Positions 1-4,831 of a DNA stretch of 5,003 nt are shown here, piece by piece; positions within the stretch are counted from its first letter, which is position 1; each line of letters begins with the position of its first letter. Source of the DNA: DATEVL01 sp964448245 (GTDB lineage: Bacteria > Chloroflexota > Anaerolineae > Anaerolineales > E44-bin32); the NCBI GenBank assembly GCA_964448245.1, contig CAYUWF010000135.1:1-5003 (forward strand). The letters are read 5' to 3'. The notes under the pieces are model-generated. The model was not told the DNA's origin. It saw only the letters and a list, made by a program, of their open reading frames with translations, and made no database searches. The translations under genes were made by a program, and so were the position numbers.

Positions 1-217
1 GGTCGTTCTCGTCGACGTCGCCCCAGTCGTCGGGGTCGGCCAGCGAGTCCAGGCGCGCGTCCTCCGAGCGCAACACGCGCACCCGGCTGATCAGGCGCTT
101 GACGTTGGCGCTGCCGCAGTGCGGGCAGACGACGGGGGTGCGGCCGTACTCGCTGTAGGACAGCACCAGGCTCAGGCGCTTACGGCAATCGAGGCAGCGA
201 TAGTCGTAGGTCGGCAT
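1..217 (-). CDS. FmdB-family zinc ribbon protein (N-terminal part, runs off the window)
   Basis: Reading the minus strand from the ATG at 217 gives MPTYDYRCLDCRKRLSLVLS, continuing for 72 codons without a stop to the window edge. The MPxYxYxC start and two CxxC pairs (Cys8/Cys11 and Cys31/Cys34) are the signature of the FmdB/CxxC_CxxC_SSSS regulatory-protein zinc ribbon family. These are small proteins, usually about 70-120 residues, whose four cysteines bind one zinc. After the ribbon the sequence turns into an acidic tail (ADPDDWGDVDEND), common in this family. The molecular role of the family is not settled; it was named after a putative regulator of formamidase/amidase genes. It is divergent from gmk and separated from it by 50 bp. 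The C-terminus is missing because the window ends, not because the gene is broken. Confidence 0.85.
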   Translation of the reverse strand, partial: MPTYDYRCLDCRKRLSLVLSYSEYGRTPVVCPHCGSANVKRLISRVRVLRSEDARLDSLADPDDWGDVDEND

Positions 218-235
218 AGAGGCAGCGAGGCTTGG

Positions 236-264
236 ATTATACTGACCCCTTCAAGAGACCTCAA
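236..264 (-). promoter_or_regulatory. Sigma-70-type promoter for the FmdB-like gene
   Basis: On the minus strand there is TTGAGG (plus 259-264), a 17-nt spacer and a perfect TATAAT (plus 236-241). Transcription would start near 229-230, leaving a leader of about a dozen bases before the ATG at 217, with no clear Shine-Dalgarno. The promoter overlaps the gmk translation initiation region on the other strand. This is a prediction from consensus match and spacing only. Confidence 0.6.
238..243 (+). promoter_or_regulatory. Possible -10 box for gmk
   Basis: TATACT on the plus strand shares bases with the minus-strand TATAAT. It lies 24 bp upstream of the preferred gmk start, so transcription would begin near 250. 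I see no convincing -35 hexamer at 215-220, so this is tentative. It is the only -10-like sequence in the short gap. Confidence 0.35.
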
Positions 265-267
265 CGC

Positions 268-885
268 ATGAACGACGACCTTCTCCGCCGCCAGGCCGCC
301 CCGTTGCTGATCGTCATCTCCGGCCCGTCGGGCGTCGGCAAAGACGCCGTCCTGCAACGAATGAAGGAGCGCGGCTTGCCCTTTCACTTCGTCGTCACGG
401 CGACGACCCGCCCGCGGCGGCCGGGCGAGGTGGAGGCTCGCGACTATATCTTCGTCTCGCGTCCGGATTTCGACCGCATGGTCGAGAGCGGCCAGATGCT
501 CGAGCATGCCCTGGTCTACAACGACTACAAAGGGATCCCCCGCCAGCAGGTGGCCCAGGCCCTGGCCAGCGGGCGCGACGCGGCCCTGCGGGTGGACGTG
601 CAGGGGGCGGCCACGATCCGGTCGCTGGCGCCCGAAGCGCTGCTGATCTTCCTGCTGGCCGCCTCCGAAGAAGAGCTGGAGCGCAGGCTGCGGGCGCGGC
701 GCACCGAGTCGGAAGAGGATCTGGCGCTGCGGCTGCAGACGGCGCGCCAGGAGATCGAGCAGATGAGCCTGTTCGACTACGCCGTGGTCAACCGCGACTT
801 CGCCCTGGACAGCACCGTCGACACGATCCTGGCCATCATCCACGCCGAGCACCATCGCAGCCGGCCGCGCCAGGTCCGTCTGTGA
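268..885 (+). CDS. gmk: Guanylate kinase
   Basis: Cytosolic enzyme that phosphorylates GMP (and dGMP) to GDP with ATP, essential for GTP/dGTP supply. The 205-residue product is of normal length. Visible motifs are the P-loop GPSGVGKD (residues 19-26), the GMP-binding TTRPRRPGE (46-54) followed by DYIF (59-62), YNDYKGIP in the GMP-binding region (84-91), DVQGA (110-114), and the arginine-rich lid RLRARRTESEEDLALRL. The residue after the P-loop lysine is Asp instead of the usual Ser/Thr, a variant I associate with Chloroflexota guanylate kinases. I chose ATG 268 because an in-frame TTG at 232 lies inside the divergent promoter region and would add a tail not expected in the family. The Shine-Dalgarno is weak (AAGAGA at 253-258). 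The stop overlaps the start of the rhomboid gene by 4 bp. Confidence 0.95.
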   Translation: MNDDLLRRQAAPLLIVISGPSGVGKDAVLQRMKERGLPFHFVVTATTRPRRPGEVEARDYIFVSRPDFDRMVESGQMLEHALVYNDYKGIPRQQVAQALASGRDAALRVDVQGAATIRSLAPEALLIFLLAASEEELERRLRARRTESEEDLALRLQTARQEIEQMSLFDYAVVNRDFALDSTVDTILAIIHAEHHRSRPRQVRL

Positions 886-1646
886 ATCTGCCGCCCCCGA
901 CTCAGGCCCCGGCGCCGCCGCGCCCCGCCTGGTGGCCCGTGCGACTGCGGCGCTCGCCGGTCACTTTCGCCTTGATCGGGACCACCGGGTTCGTCTTCCT
1001 GCTCCAACTCCTGGGCCAGGCGCTGTTCGGATTCGACCTGGTACTGGAGGTCGGGCTCAAGGACAACGCCCTCATCCTGGGGGGCCAGCTGTGGCGCCTG
1101 TTGACCCCGGTCTTCATCCACGCCGGGATCCTGCATCTCGGCGTCAACATGTACTCACTGTTCGCGCTGGGCCCGGCCGTTGAACGATTCTTCGGCCCGC
1201 CGCGCTTCCTGGCGGTGTATATCCTGTCCGGAATCAGTGGTGTCGTCTTCAGCCTGGCTTTCAGCCCGGCGGCCTCGGTGGGCGCCTCGGGCGCCATTTT
1301 CGGACTACTGGGCGCCCTGGCGACCTTCCTCTACCTACACCGTCCGGTCTTCGGGCCGGCGGGCGGGATGATGCTGCGGCAGTTGGTCATCGTCGGCGCC
1401 CTGAACCTGTTCGCCAGCCTCAGCCCGGGGATCGACCTGTGGGGCCACGTCGGCGGGCTGGTGGCGGGCGTGACCTGCACCCTCTACTTCGGCCCGCGCC
1501 TGGTGCCGACGATGGTGAACGGGGTCGCCTCGGGATTCTCCGATCAACAGCCCTGGCCCGAGGTCCGCTCGCGCGTCCTGGTGGCGGCCCTGGGCGTGGG
1601 GGCGATCGCCGCCCTGTCGATGGCGCTGGCGCTCGTGGCCGGGTGA
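882..1646 (+). CDS. Rhomboid family intramembrane serine protease
   Basis: The 254-residue polytopic membrane protein has a proline-rich cytoplasmic N-terminus (residues 1-25) and about six hydrophobic core segments. The rhomboid signatures are WR in the L1 loop (71-72), HLGVN (85-89; His/Asn of the oxyanion region), the catalytic GASG with Ser136, and the catalytic His189 in GHVGG. The Ser-His dyad is intact, so it is predicted to be an active protease that cuts substrates within or near transmembrane helices; the substrate is unknown. A further hydrophobic stretch (231-253) suggests a 6+1 topology. The start is a GTG embedded in the gmk stop (GTGA, 882-885), implying translational coupling. 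The gmk-rhomboid link looks like operon economy and does not reveal a shared function. The N-terminal start could in principle be slightly downstream, but no better start codon with a ribosome binding site is visible. Confidence 0.92.
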   Translation: MNLPPPTQAPAPPRPAWWPVRLRRSPVTFALIGTTGFVFLLQLLGQALFGFDLVLEVGLKDNALILGGQLWRLLTPVFIHAGILHLGVNMYSLFALGPAVERFFGPPRFLAVYILSGISGVVFSLAFSPAASVGASGAIFGLLGALATFLYLHRPVFGPAGGMMLRQLVIVGALNLFASLSPGIDLWGHVGGLVAGVTCTLYFGPRLVPTMVNGVASGFSDQQPWPEVRSRVLVAALGVGAIAALSMALALVAG

Positions 1647-1697
1647 GTCAGCGCGGCTCATATACCCGGAAGACGGCGGAGCTCCCTCTGTTGTCAA

Positions 1698-1773
1698 GCA
1701 GATCCTTCGCTCGCTTCGCTCGCTCAGGACGACACGCCGGGGGGGTCACCCTGAGCGAAGCGAAGGGCCTGCT
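1698..1773. repeat. REP-like inverted repeat pair
   Basis: The left arm (1698-1733) runs AGC-N4-CCTTCGC...CTCAGG-N2-GAC. The right arm (1745-1773) is its reverse complement in outline: GTC-N3-CTGAGCGAAGCGAAGG-N3-GCT. The left arm carries an internal 9-bp tandem duplication, TTCGCTCGC at 1706-1714 and 1715-1723, which lengthens it compared with the right arm. The pair can fold into a large imperfect hairpin after the rhomboid gene. No T-run follows it, so a role as intrinsic terminator is doubtful. The CTGAGCGAAGCGAAG core is of a type widespread in intergenic DNA of high-GC environmental bacteria. Confidence 0.7.
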
Positions 1774-1785
1774 GTTCACGTTGAT

Positions 1786-1829
1786 GTCCCAAGCGGGACG
1801 CCCGATCGCAAGGACGTAGGGGCGAAGCA
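1786..1829. repeat. Short hairpin plus GTAGGGGCGAAGCA motif (probable intergenic repeat remnant)
   Basis: GTCCC (1786-1790) and GGGAC (1795-1799) form a 5-bp stem with a 4-nt loop. GTAGGGGCGAAGCA follows at 1816-1829. I recall similar GTAGGGGCGAAGCA words as dispersed intergenic repeats in Cyanobacteria and Chloroflexota, but cannot verify copy number from one window. No coding potential is evident. Confidence 0.35.
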
Positions 1830-1859
1830 CCCTGGCACCGCCCGCCTCACCGCGCCGGG

Positions 1860-1865
1860 TATAAT
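1860..1865 (+). promoter_or_regulatory. -10 box upstream of the FNR-like reductase gene
   Basis: A perfect TATAAT sits 32 bp upstream of the ATG at 1898, which would give a leader of about 25 nt. The flanks (GTATAATCC) match those of the minus-strand promoter at 236-241. No good -35 hexamer appears 16-18 bp upstream (the sequence there is GC-rich), so it would need an activator or a non-canonical -35. Confidence 0.45.
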
Positions 1866-1897
1866 CCCGCCGCACACCCTGGGGCAACTCACCGTCG

Positions 1898-2926
1898 ATG
1901 GAAAACGCTAACCCGACGGATGTCTTCGACATCACGATCATCGGGGCCGGACCAACCGGCCTTTTTGGCGCCTTCTACGCCGGATTGCGCGAGCTGAAAG
2001 TCAAGATCATCGACGCCTTGCCCCAAATGGGCGGTCAGCTAATCGCCCTCTATCCCGAGAAGCAGATCTTCGACACGCCCGGGTTCTTCGCCATCCGCTC
2101 CAAGGAGCTCGTCGACAATCTGGCCAAGCAGGCGACACAATGGAAGCCGACGCTGGCGCTGGGCCAGCGCGCCCAGCGGCTGGAGCGCGTCCCGCTCCCC
2201 GGCGGGGCCGCCGACGAAACCTGCTGGCGCGTCGGCACCGACAAGGCCGAGCATCTCAGCCGCACTGTGCTGCTGGCGGCCGGGATCGGCGCCTTCGAAC
2301 CGGCCAAGCTCGCCAACGAGAGCGTGGCGCGCTTCGAAGGCAGGGGCGTCATCTATCTTGTATCGGACCTGCAGGCCTACGCCGGGAAGCGCGTGTTGAT
2401 CTTCGGCGGCGGCGACTCGGCCGTCGACTGGGCCCTGGCCCTCGAGTCGATCGCCGAGAAGGTCACGCTGATCCACCGTCGCGAGGGCTTCCGCGCCCAC
2501 GACTCTTCGGTCAACGCGCTGAAGTCGTCGCGCGTCGACGTGCGCATCTTCTACGAGCTGCGCCAGCTGCGCGGCGCGGACCACGTCCAGCAGGCGGTGA
2601 TCTTCGACAACCGCACCCAGGCCGAGACCACGCTCGAGGTCGACGAGGTCATCCTGGCGCTGGGCTTCAAGGCCGATCTCGGGCCGATCCGCGAATGGGG
2701 CCTGGAGACGATCGGCCGGCGCTACGTCAAGGTCAACAACCACATGGAGACCAACCTGCCGGGCGTCTTCGCCGCCGGTGACGTGGCGCTGCAGGAGAAC
2801 GAGGACCCGCTCAACCTGATCGTCGTCGGCTATGGACAGGTGACGGTGGCGGTGAATTACGCCTACACCGTCATCAAACCTGGCGGCAAGGTCTTCCCCG
2901 GCCACTCGAGCGAGCGCTCGAAGTAG
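1898..2926 (+). CDS. Thioredoxin-reductase-like ferredoxin/flavodoxin--NADP+ reductase
   Basis: A 342-residue FAD/NAD(P)-binding flavoprotein, probably cytosolic, that moves electrons between NADPH and ferredoxin or flavodoxin (YumC type, EC 1.18.1.2). The FAD domain begins with DITIIGAGPTGLFGAFYAGL (GxGxxG at 16-21), followed by GGQL (45-48) and YPEKQIFDTPGF (52-63); Tyr52 is in the position of the flavin-stacking tyrosine of this family. The NADPH domain has GGGDSAVDWAL (170-180) and HRR (193-195), the basic residues suited to the 2'-phosphate. The FAD domain closes with GVFAAGDVA (289-297). The redox CxxC of true thioredoxin reductases is absent: the corresponding place reads VIYLVSDLQAYAGKRV, and Cys109 is the only cysteine. 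That separates it from TrxB and supports the FNR assignment. The length is normal for the family. It starts at the only ATG with family-like N-terminal spacing, with a weak Shine-Dalgarno. It appears monocistronic. Confidence 0.9.
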   Translation: MENANPTDVFDITIIGAGPTGLFGAFYAGLRELKVKIIDALPQMGGQLIALYPEKQIFDTPGFFAIRSKELVDNLAKQATQWKPTLALGQRAQRLERVPLPGGAADETCWRVGTDKAEHLSRTVLLAAGIGAFEPAKLANESVARFEGRGVIYLVSDLQAYAGKRVLIFGGGDSAVDWALALESIAEKVTLIHRREGFRAHDSSVNALKSSRVDVRIFYELRQLRGADHVQQAVIFDNRTQAETTLEVDEVILALGFKADLGPIREWGLETIGRRYVKVNNHMETNLPGVFAAGDVALQENEDPLNLIVVGYGQVTVAVNYAYTVIKPGGKVFPGHSSERSK

Positions 2927-2933
2927 GAACCCA

Positions 2934-2961
2934 GGCGCGCTGAGCGCAGTCGAAGCGCGCC
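2934..2961. repeat. Hairpin repeat with CTGAGCGCAGTCGAAG core
   Basis: GGCGCGC (2934-2940) and GCGCGCC (2955-2961) are perfect complements around a 14-nt loop TGAGCGCAGTCGAA. It starts eight bases after the reductase stop codon and is the first member of the repeat cluster that fills the gap to the PadR promoter. It could slow or end transcription, but there is no T-run. Confidence 0.6.
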
Positions 2962-3100
2962 GTTCCGTAGGGCAGGCGTGCTGAGCCCCTCGTCCTTGCT
3001 CAGGACTGGCTCTGTCGAAGCGCGCCGTTCCGTAGTGCAGGCGCGCCGGGCCCCCCCGGCCCTGCTCGGGACAGGCTCTGTAGAAGCGCGCCGTTTCGAT
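2950..3100. repeat. Degenerate 65/66-bp tandem repeat, about 2.3 copies
   Basis: TCGAAGCGCGCCGTTCCGTAG occurs at 2950-2970 and 3015-3035 (period 65), and a third degenerate copy, GAAGCGCGCCGTTTCGAT, begins at 3083 (period 66). Between them the units share TGCTCAGGACTGGCTCTGT (2997-3015) and TGCTCGGGACAGGCTCTGT (3063-3081). The second unit is partly replaced by a G/C run with a local CCGGG/CCCGG hairpin (about 3046-3060). The units are diverged, and short ORFs through them are repeat artefacts. The array makes up most of the gene-free stretch 2927-3168. Confidence 0.75.
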
Positions 3101-3119
3101 GAGTTGGAGCCCACATCAT

Positions 3120-3153
3120 CCAGGCATCCTTCGACTACGCTCAGGATGCCTGG
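3120..3153. repeat. Perfect 11-bp inverted repeat hairpin
   Basis: CCAGGCATCCT (3120-3130) and AGGATGCCTGG (3143-3153) are exact reverse complements around the 12-nt loop TCGACTACGCTC. The inner part CTTCGACTACGCTCAG is the reverse complement of CTGAGCGTAGTCGAAG, the same core as in the repeat at 2934-2961 with one base changed, but with quite different arms. No T-tract follows. It ends 15 bp before the PadR -35 box. Confidence 0.75.
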
Positions 3154-3168
3154 CTCGCGAATTCAGGC

Positions 3169-3196
3169 TTGACAAGTCCGATTTATGGCCTATTAT
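3169..3196 (+). promoter_or_regulatory. Strong sigma-70-type promoter of the padR-membrane protein unit
   Basis: Perfect TTGACA (3169-3174), a 16-bp spacer and TATTAT (3191-3196, five of six to consensus) form the best promoter on the plus strand of the window. An alternative -10, TATATC, overlaps at 3194-3199. The expected transcription start is near 3203, just ahead of the palindrome at 3208, and the leader to the ATG at 3256 is about 50 nt. Confidence 0.8.
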
Positions 3197-3207
3197 ATCT
3201 GCAACGG

Positions 3208-3228
3208 ATACATCCTGCGCAGATGTAT
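3208..3228. promoter_or_regulatory. Candidate PadR operator palindrome
   Basis: ATACATC (3208-3214), a 7-nt centre CTGCGCA, and GATGTAT (3222-3228) form a perfect 7-7-7 inverted repeat of 21 bp, with a wider pairing of ACGGA (3204-3208) to TCCGT (3236-3240). It lies at about +5 to +25 from the predicted start. PadR-family repressors commonly bind ATGT/ACAT-type dyads of this size next to their own promoters, so autorepression is the natural reading. Binding itself is inferred. Confidence 0.6.
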
Positions 3229-3255
3229 GTACCTGTCCGTGAAGGAGTGCGGCCC

Positions 3256-3618
3256 ATGGCGGAAGTGGCACGAGGTCCCGACAGCTTCCTCCCCCTGACC
3301 CCGGCGGTTTTCCACGTCCTGCTGGCGCTGGCCGACGGCGAGAAGCACGGCTACGCCATCATGCAGGAAGTCGAAGAGACGACGGAAGGCAAGGTCCAGA
3401 TGGGCCCTGGGACGCTCTACGGCTCGATCAAGCGCATGCTGGCGGCCGGCCTGATCGAGGAGAGCGATGACCGCCCCGACCCCGCGTTGGACGATGAGCG
3501 ACGCCGGTACTACCGGCACACTGGCCTCGGCCGCATTGTTCTCCGCCTGGAGACCGAGCGGATGGCTGAACTCATGGCGCTCGCCCGTCGCAAGGACGTC
3601 TGGTCTGGGGCTGGATGA
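3256..3618 (+). CDS. PadR family transcriptional regulator
   Basis: A 120-residue winged-helix DNA-binding protein. The PadR signature is complete: LTPAVFHVLLALADGEKHGYAIMQEVE (residues 14-40; helix 1 and HGYAI), then GPGTLYGSIKRMLAAGLIEE (50-69; recognition helix and following helix), then the wing ERRRYYRHTGLG (81-92) and a short C-terminal helix (96-111) typical of the small PadR-s2 subgroup that dimerises through this helix. ATG 3256 is chosen because AAGGAG at 3242-3247 is ideally spaced. An in-frame ATG at 3223 lies within the operator, and the in-frame TTG at 3169 is the -35 box itself. It probably represses its own promoter through the palindrome at 3208-3228 and so controls the downstream membrane protein. 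The effector is unknown. Confidence 0.93.
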   Translation: MAEVARGPDSFLPLTPAVFHVLLALADGEKHGYAIMQEVEETTEGKVQMGPGTLYGSIKRMLAAGLIEESDDRPDPALDDERRRYYRHTGLGRIVLRLETERMAELMALARRKDVWSGAG

Positions 3619-3629
3619 CGGAGGGAGCG

Positions 3630-4457
3630 ATGCGAGAAATCAACGGGGTGCCCGCTCCTATCGACCTCTCCGTCCGACTCTACAGCTGGCTCCTGGCCGC
3701 CTATCCGGGGCGGTTCCGGGCGGAGTATGGACACCACATGACGCAGGTCTTCCGCGACACCTGCCGGCGCGACTACCGCCGCCGCGGGCTGCCGGGGATG
3801 ACCTCGCTGTGGGCGCGCACTTCGCTCGATCTGATCCGGACGACGGTCGAGGAGCACATCGAGAGAGGTCTACACATGAACCATGAGAAGTTCGTGCGCT
3901 GGAGCGGTTGGGCCCTGATGGGTGGGGCGATCCTGTTCGCCGCCGGCCAAGTCATCGGCAACCTCGACCCAAACAGGAACGACCCAATCGGCGGCGGCGG
4001 TGCCTCCTACGAGATCGGCGCGATCGTCGGCCTCGCTCTGGGTCAGGTCCTGTTCGTGATCGGTCTCTCGGGGTTGCGTGCCGGCTACGCTGAGCGCAGC
4101 GGAAGCCTGGGAGGGATGGCGCTGATCATATCTGTCATTGGCGCGGGTCTGTCGCTCGCAGGGATCCTTATGATGGGTGTCACCGAGTCCGAGTTAGCCT
4201 GGCAAGCGTGGGGGATCGGGCTGCTGACGATGACGCTTGGGCTGGCGGTCTTCGGGGTGGTCGCGTTGCGGCGGAAGGTTTTCGCCCGCTGGAATTTCGC
4301 CCCCCTGCTGGCCGCGGCCACCCTGCTCTTGCCACTGAGCGGTTTAGCGGGGGAGTGGGGCTCCGCTGTCACCGTGGCGGCGTTTTCCATCGCCCTGATC
4401 CTGATCGGCTACCGCATGCAGGCGGACGCCGGGAGAACGCCCGAAGTCGCAACCTGA
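3630..4457 (+). CDS. PadR-linked membrane protein with N-terminal helical module and six TM segments
   Basis: A 275-residue protein in two parts. Residues 15-78 are soluble and helical, with the recurrent motif LYSWLLAAYPGRFRAEYG, then MTQVFRDTCRRDYRRRGL and SLWARTSLDLIRTTVEEHIE. I recall this module in proteins encoded beside PadR regulators and in the N-terminal prefix of some ABC permeases. Residues 91-262 contain about six hydrophobic segments (roughly 91-111, 128-149, 160-183, 192-213, 222-239, 246-262) with no catalytic motif I recognise and no ATPase nearby. Function is unknown; a membrane-stress or transport role would be a guess. ATG 3630 has GGAGG at 3620-3624. An in-frame ATG at 3615 overlapping the padR stop (ATGA) is also possible. 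Either start implies co-transcription with padR. An internal in-frame ATG at 3876 has its own ribosome-binding-like AGAGAGG. Confidence 0.8.
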   Translation: MREINGVPAPIDLSVRLYSWLLAAYPGRFRAEYGHHMTQVFRDTCRRDYRRRGLPGMTSLWARTSLDLIRTTVEEHIERGLHMNHEKFVRWSGWALMGGAILFAAGQVIGNLDPNRNDPIGGGGASYEIGAIVGLALGQVLFVIGLSGLRAGYAERSGSLGGMALIISVIGAGLSLAGILMMGVTESELAWQAWGIGLLTMTLGLAVFGVVALRRKVFARWNFAPLLAAATLLLPLSGLAGEWGSAVTVAAFSIALILIGYRMQADAGRTPEVAT

Positions 4458-4473
4458 GTCGTCTTCAGGTAAC

Positions 4474-4511
4474 TATCAAAAGAGGGAGCCTGTTGGCTCC
4501 CTCTTTTGATA
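4474..4511. terminator. Intrinsic terminator, probably bidirectional
   Basis: A perfect 17-bp stem (4474-4490 with 4495-4511) encloses the tetraloop TGTT. The GC-rich core GAGGGAGCC/GGCTCCCTC is flanked by AAAA on the left and TTTT on the right, so it can act on either strand. It begins 17 bp after the stop of the membrane protein gene and closes the padR unit. Confidence 0.88.
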
Positions 4512-4526
4512 ACGAAATCGGTTGCC

Positions 4527-4772
4527 ATGATGGGTCAGGCTATCACCATCGAGGAGGCCCTGCGCTCATTGACCATCCATGGCGCTTATGCCACATTTGA
4601 AGAGGACAAAAAAGGAAGCCTGACTGCAGGCAAGCTGGCTGACTTGGTCATCCTTTCTGCAAACCCGCTAACGGCCCCAATTGAAATTGTCCCTGACATT
4701 CAAGTATGGATGACGATGATCGGCGGAACGGTCGAACATTGCGTGCAGGGGCAGATAACCCCGTGTCCATAA
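4527..4772 (+). pseudogene. C-terminal remnant of a YtcJ-like amidohydrolase (amidohydrolase 3 family)
   Basis: The frame encodes QAITIEEALRSLTIHGAYAT, FEEDKKGSLTAGKLADLVIL, SANPL and a closing VWMTMIGGTVEH. This is the standard end of metal-dependent amidohydrolases of the YtcJ type (EEALRxxTxxGAY, FEEDxKGSxxxGKLADLVxLSxxP, xxTxxGGxxxx). The family is normally around 500 residues; only about the last 80 are here. The whole metal-binding barrel with its HxH, carboxylated lysine and later histidines is missing, so no activity is expected. The open frame can be read from TTG 4506 or ATG 4527/4530, but no Shine-Dalgarno or promoter precedes it, and the terminator at 4474-4511 isolates it. Codons use more A/T in third position than the neighbours, suggesting a different origin. 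It is a decayed gene or fragment captured by recombination. Confidence 0.75.
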
Positions 4773-4831
4773 ACACCCTTGTAATCCTTCCGTGTCTCTG
4801 TACTTGCGAATAGCACACGGCGTAACCCTGT

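Noticed and set aside
232..267. In-frame TTG at 232 as the gmk start
   Set aside because: It sits within the divergent promoter region and the -10-like TATACT, has no ribosome binding site, and adds 12 residues before a family-like N-terminus that starts at ATG 268.
172..855. Long open frames antisense to gmk, and similar antisense frames over the reductase gene (2039-2905)
   Set aside because: They are typical GC-rich shadow frames, full of Arg/Gln/Asp/His repeats with no domain motif, opposite genes with clear family signatures.
1648..1941. Minus-strand open frame across the rhomboid-reductase gap
   Set aside because: It runs through the REP-like repeats and into the start of the reductase gene, and has no recognisable protein motif or ribosome binding site.
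1898..2926. Thioredoxin reductase (trxB)
   Set aside because: The redox-active CxxC is absent and the only cysteine is residue 109. The YPEKQIFDTPGF stretch and the sequence replacing the CxxC region fit the FNR-like branch.
2950..3153. CRISPR array
   Set aside because: There are only two to three diverged units with similar material between them instead of unique spacers of constant length, and no cas gene nearby.
3120..3153. Intrinsic terminator after the reductase gene
   Set aside because: The stem is perfect, but there is no T-run on either side and it lies almost 200 bp from the stop codon; it fits the repeat family better.
3169..3255. Longer PadR protein starting at TTG 3169 or ATG 3223
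   Set aside because: TTG 3169 is part of the -35 box and ATG 3223 is inside the operator palindrome. ATG 3256 has a well-spaced AAGGAG, and the extra residues do not resemble PadR.
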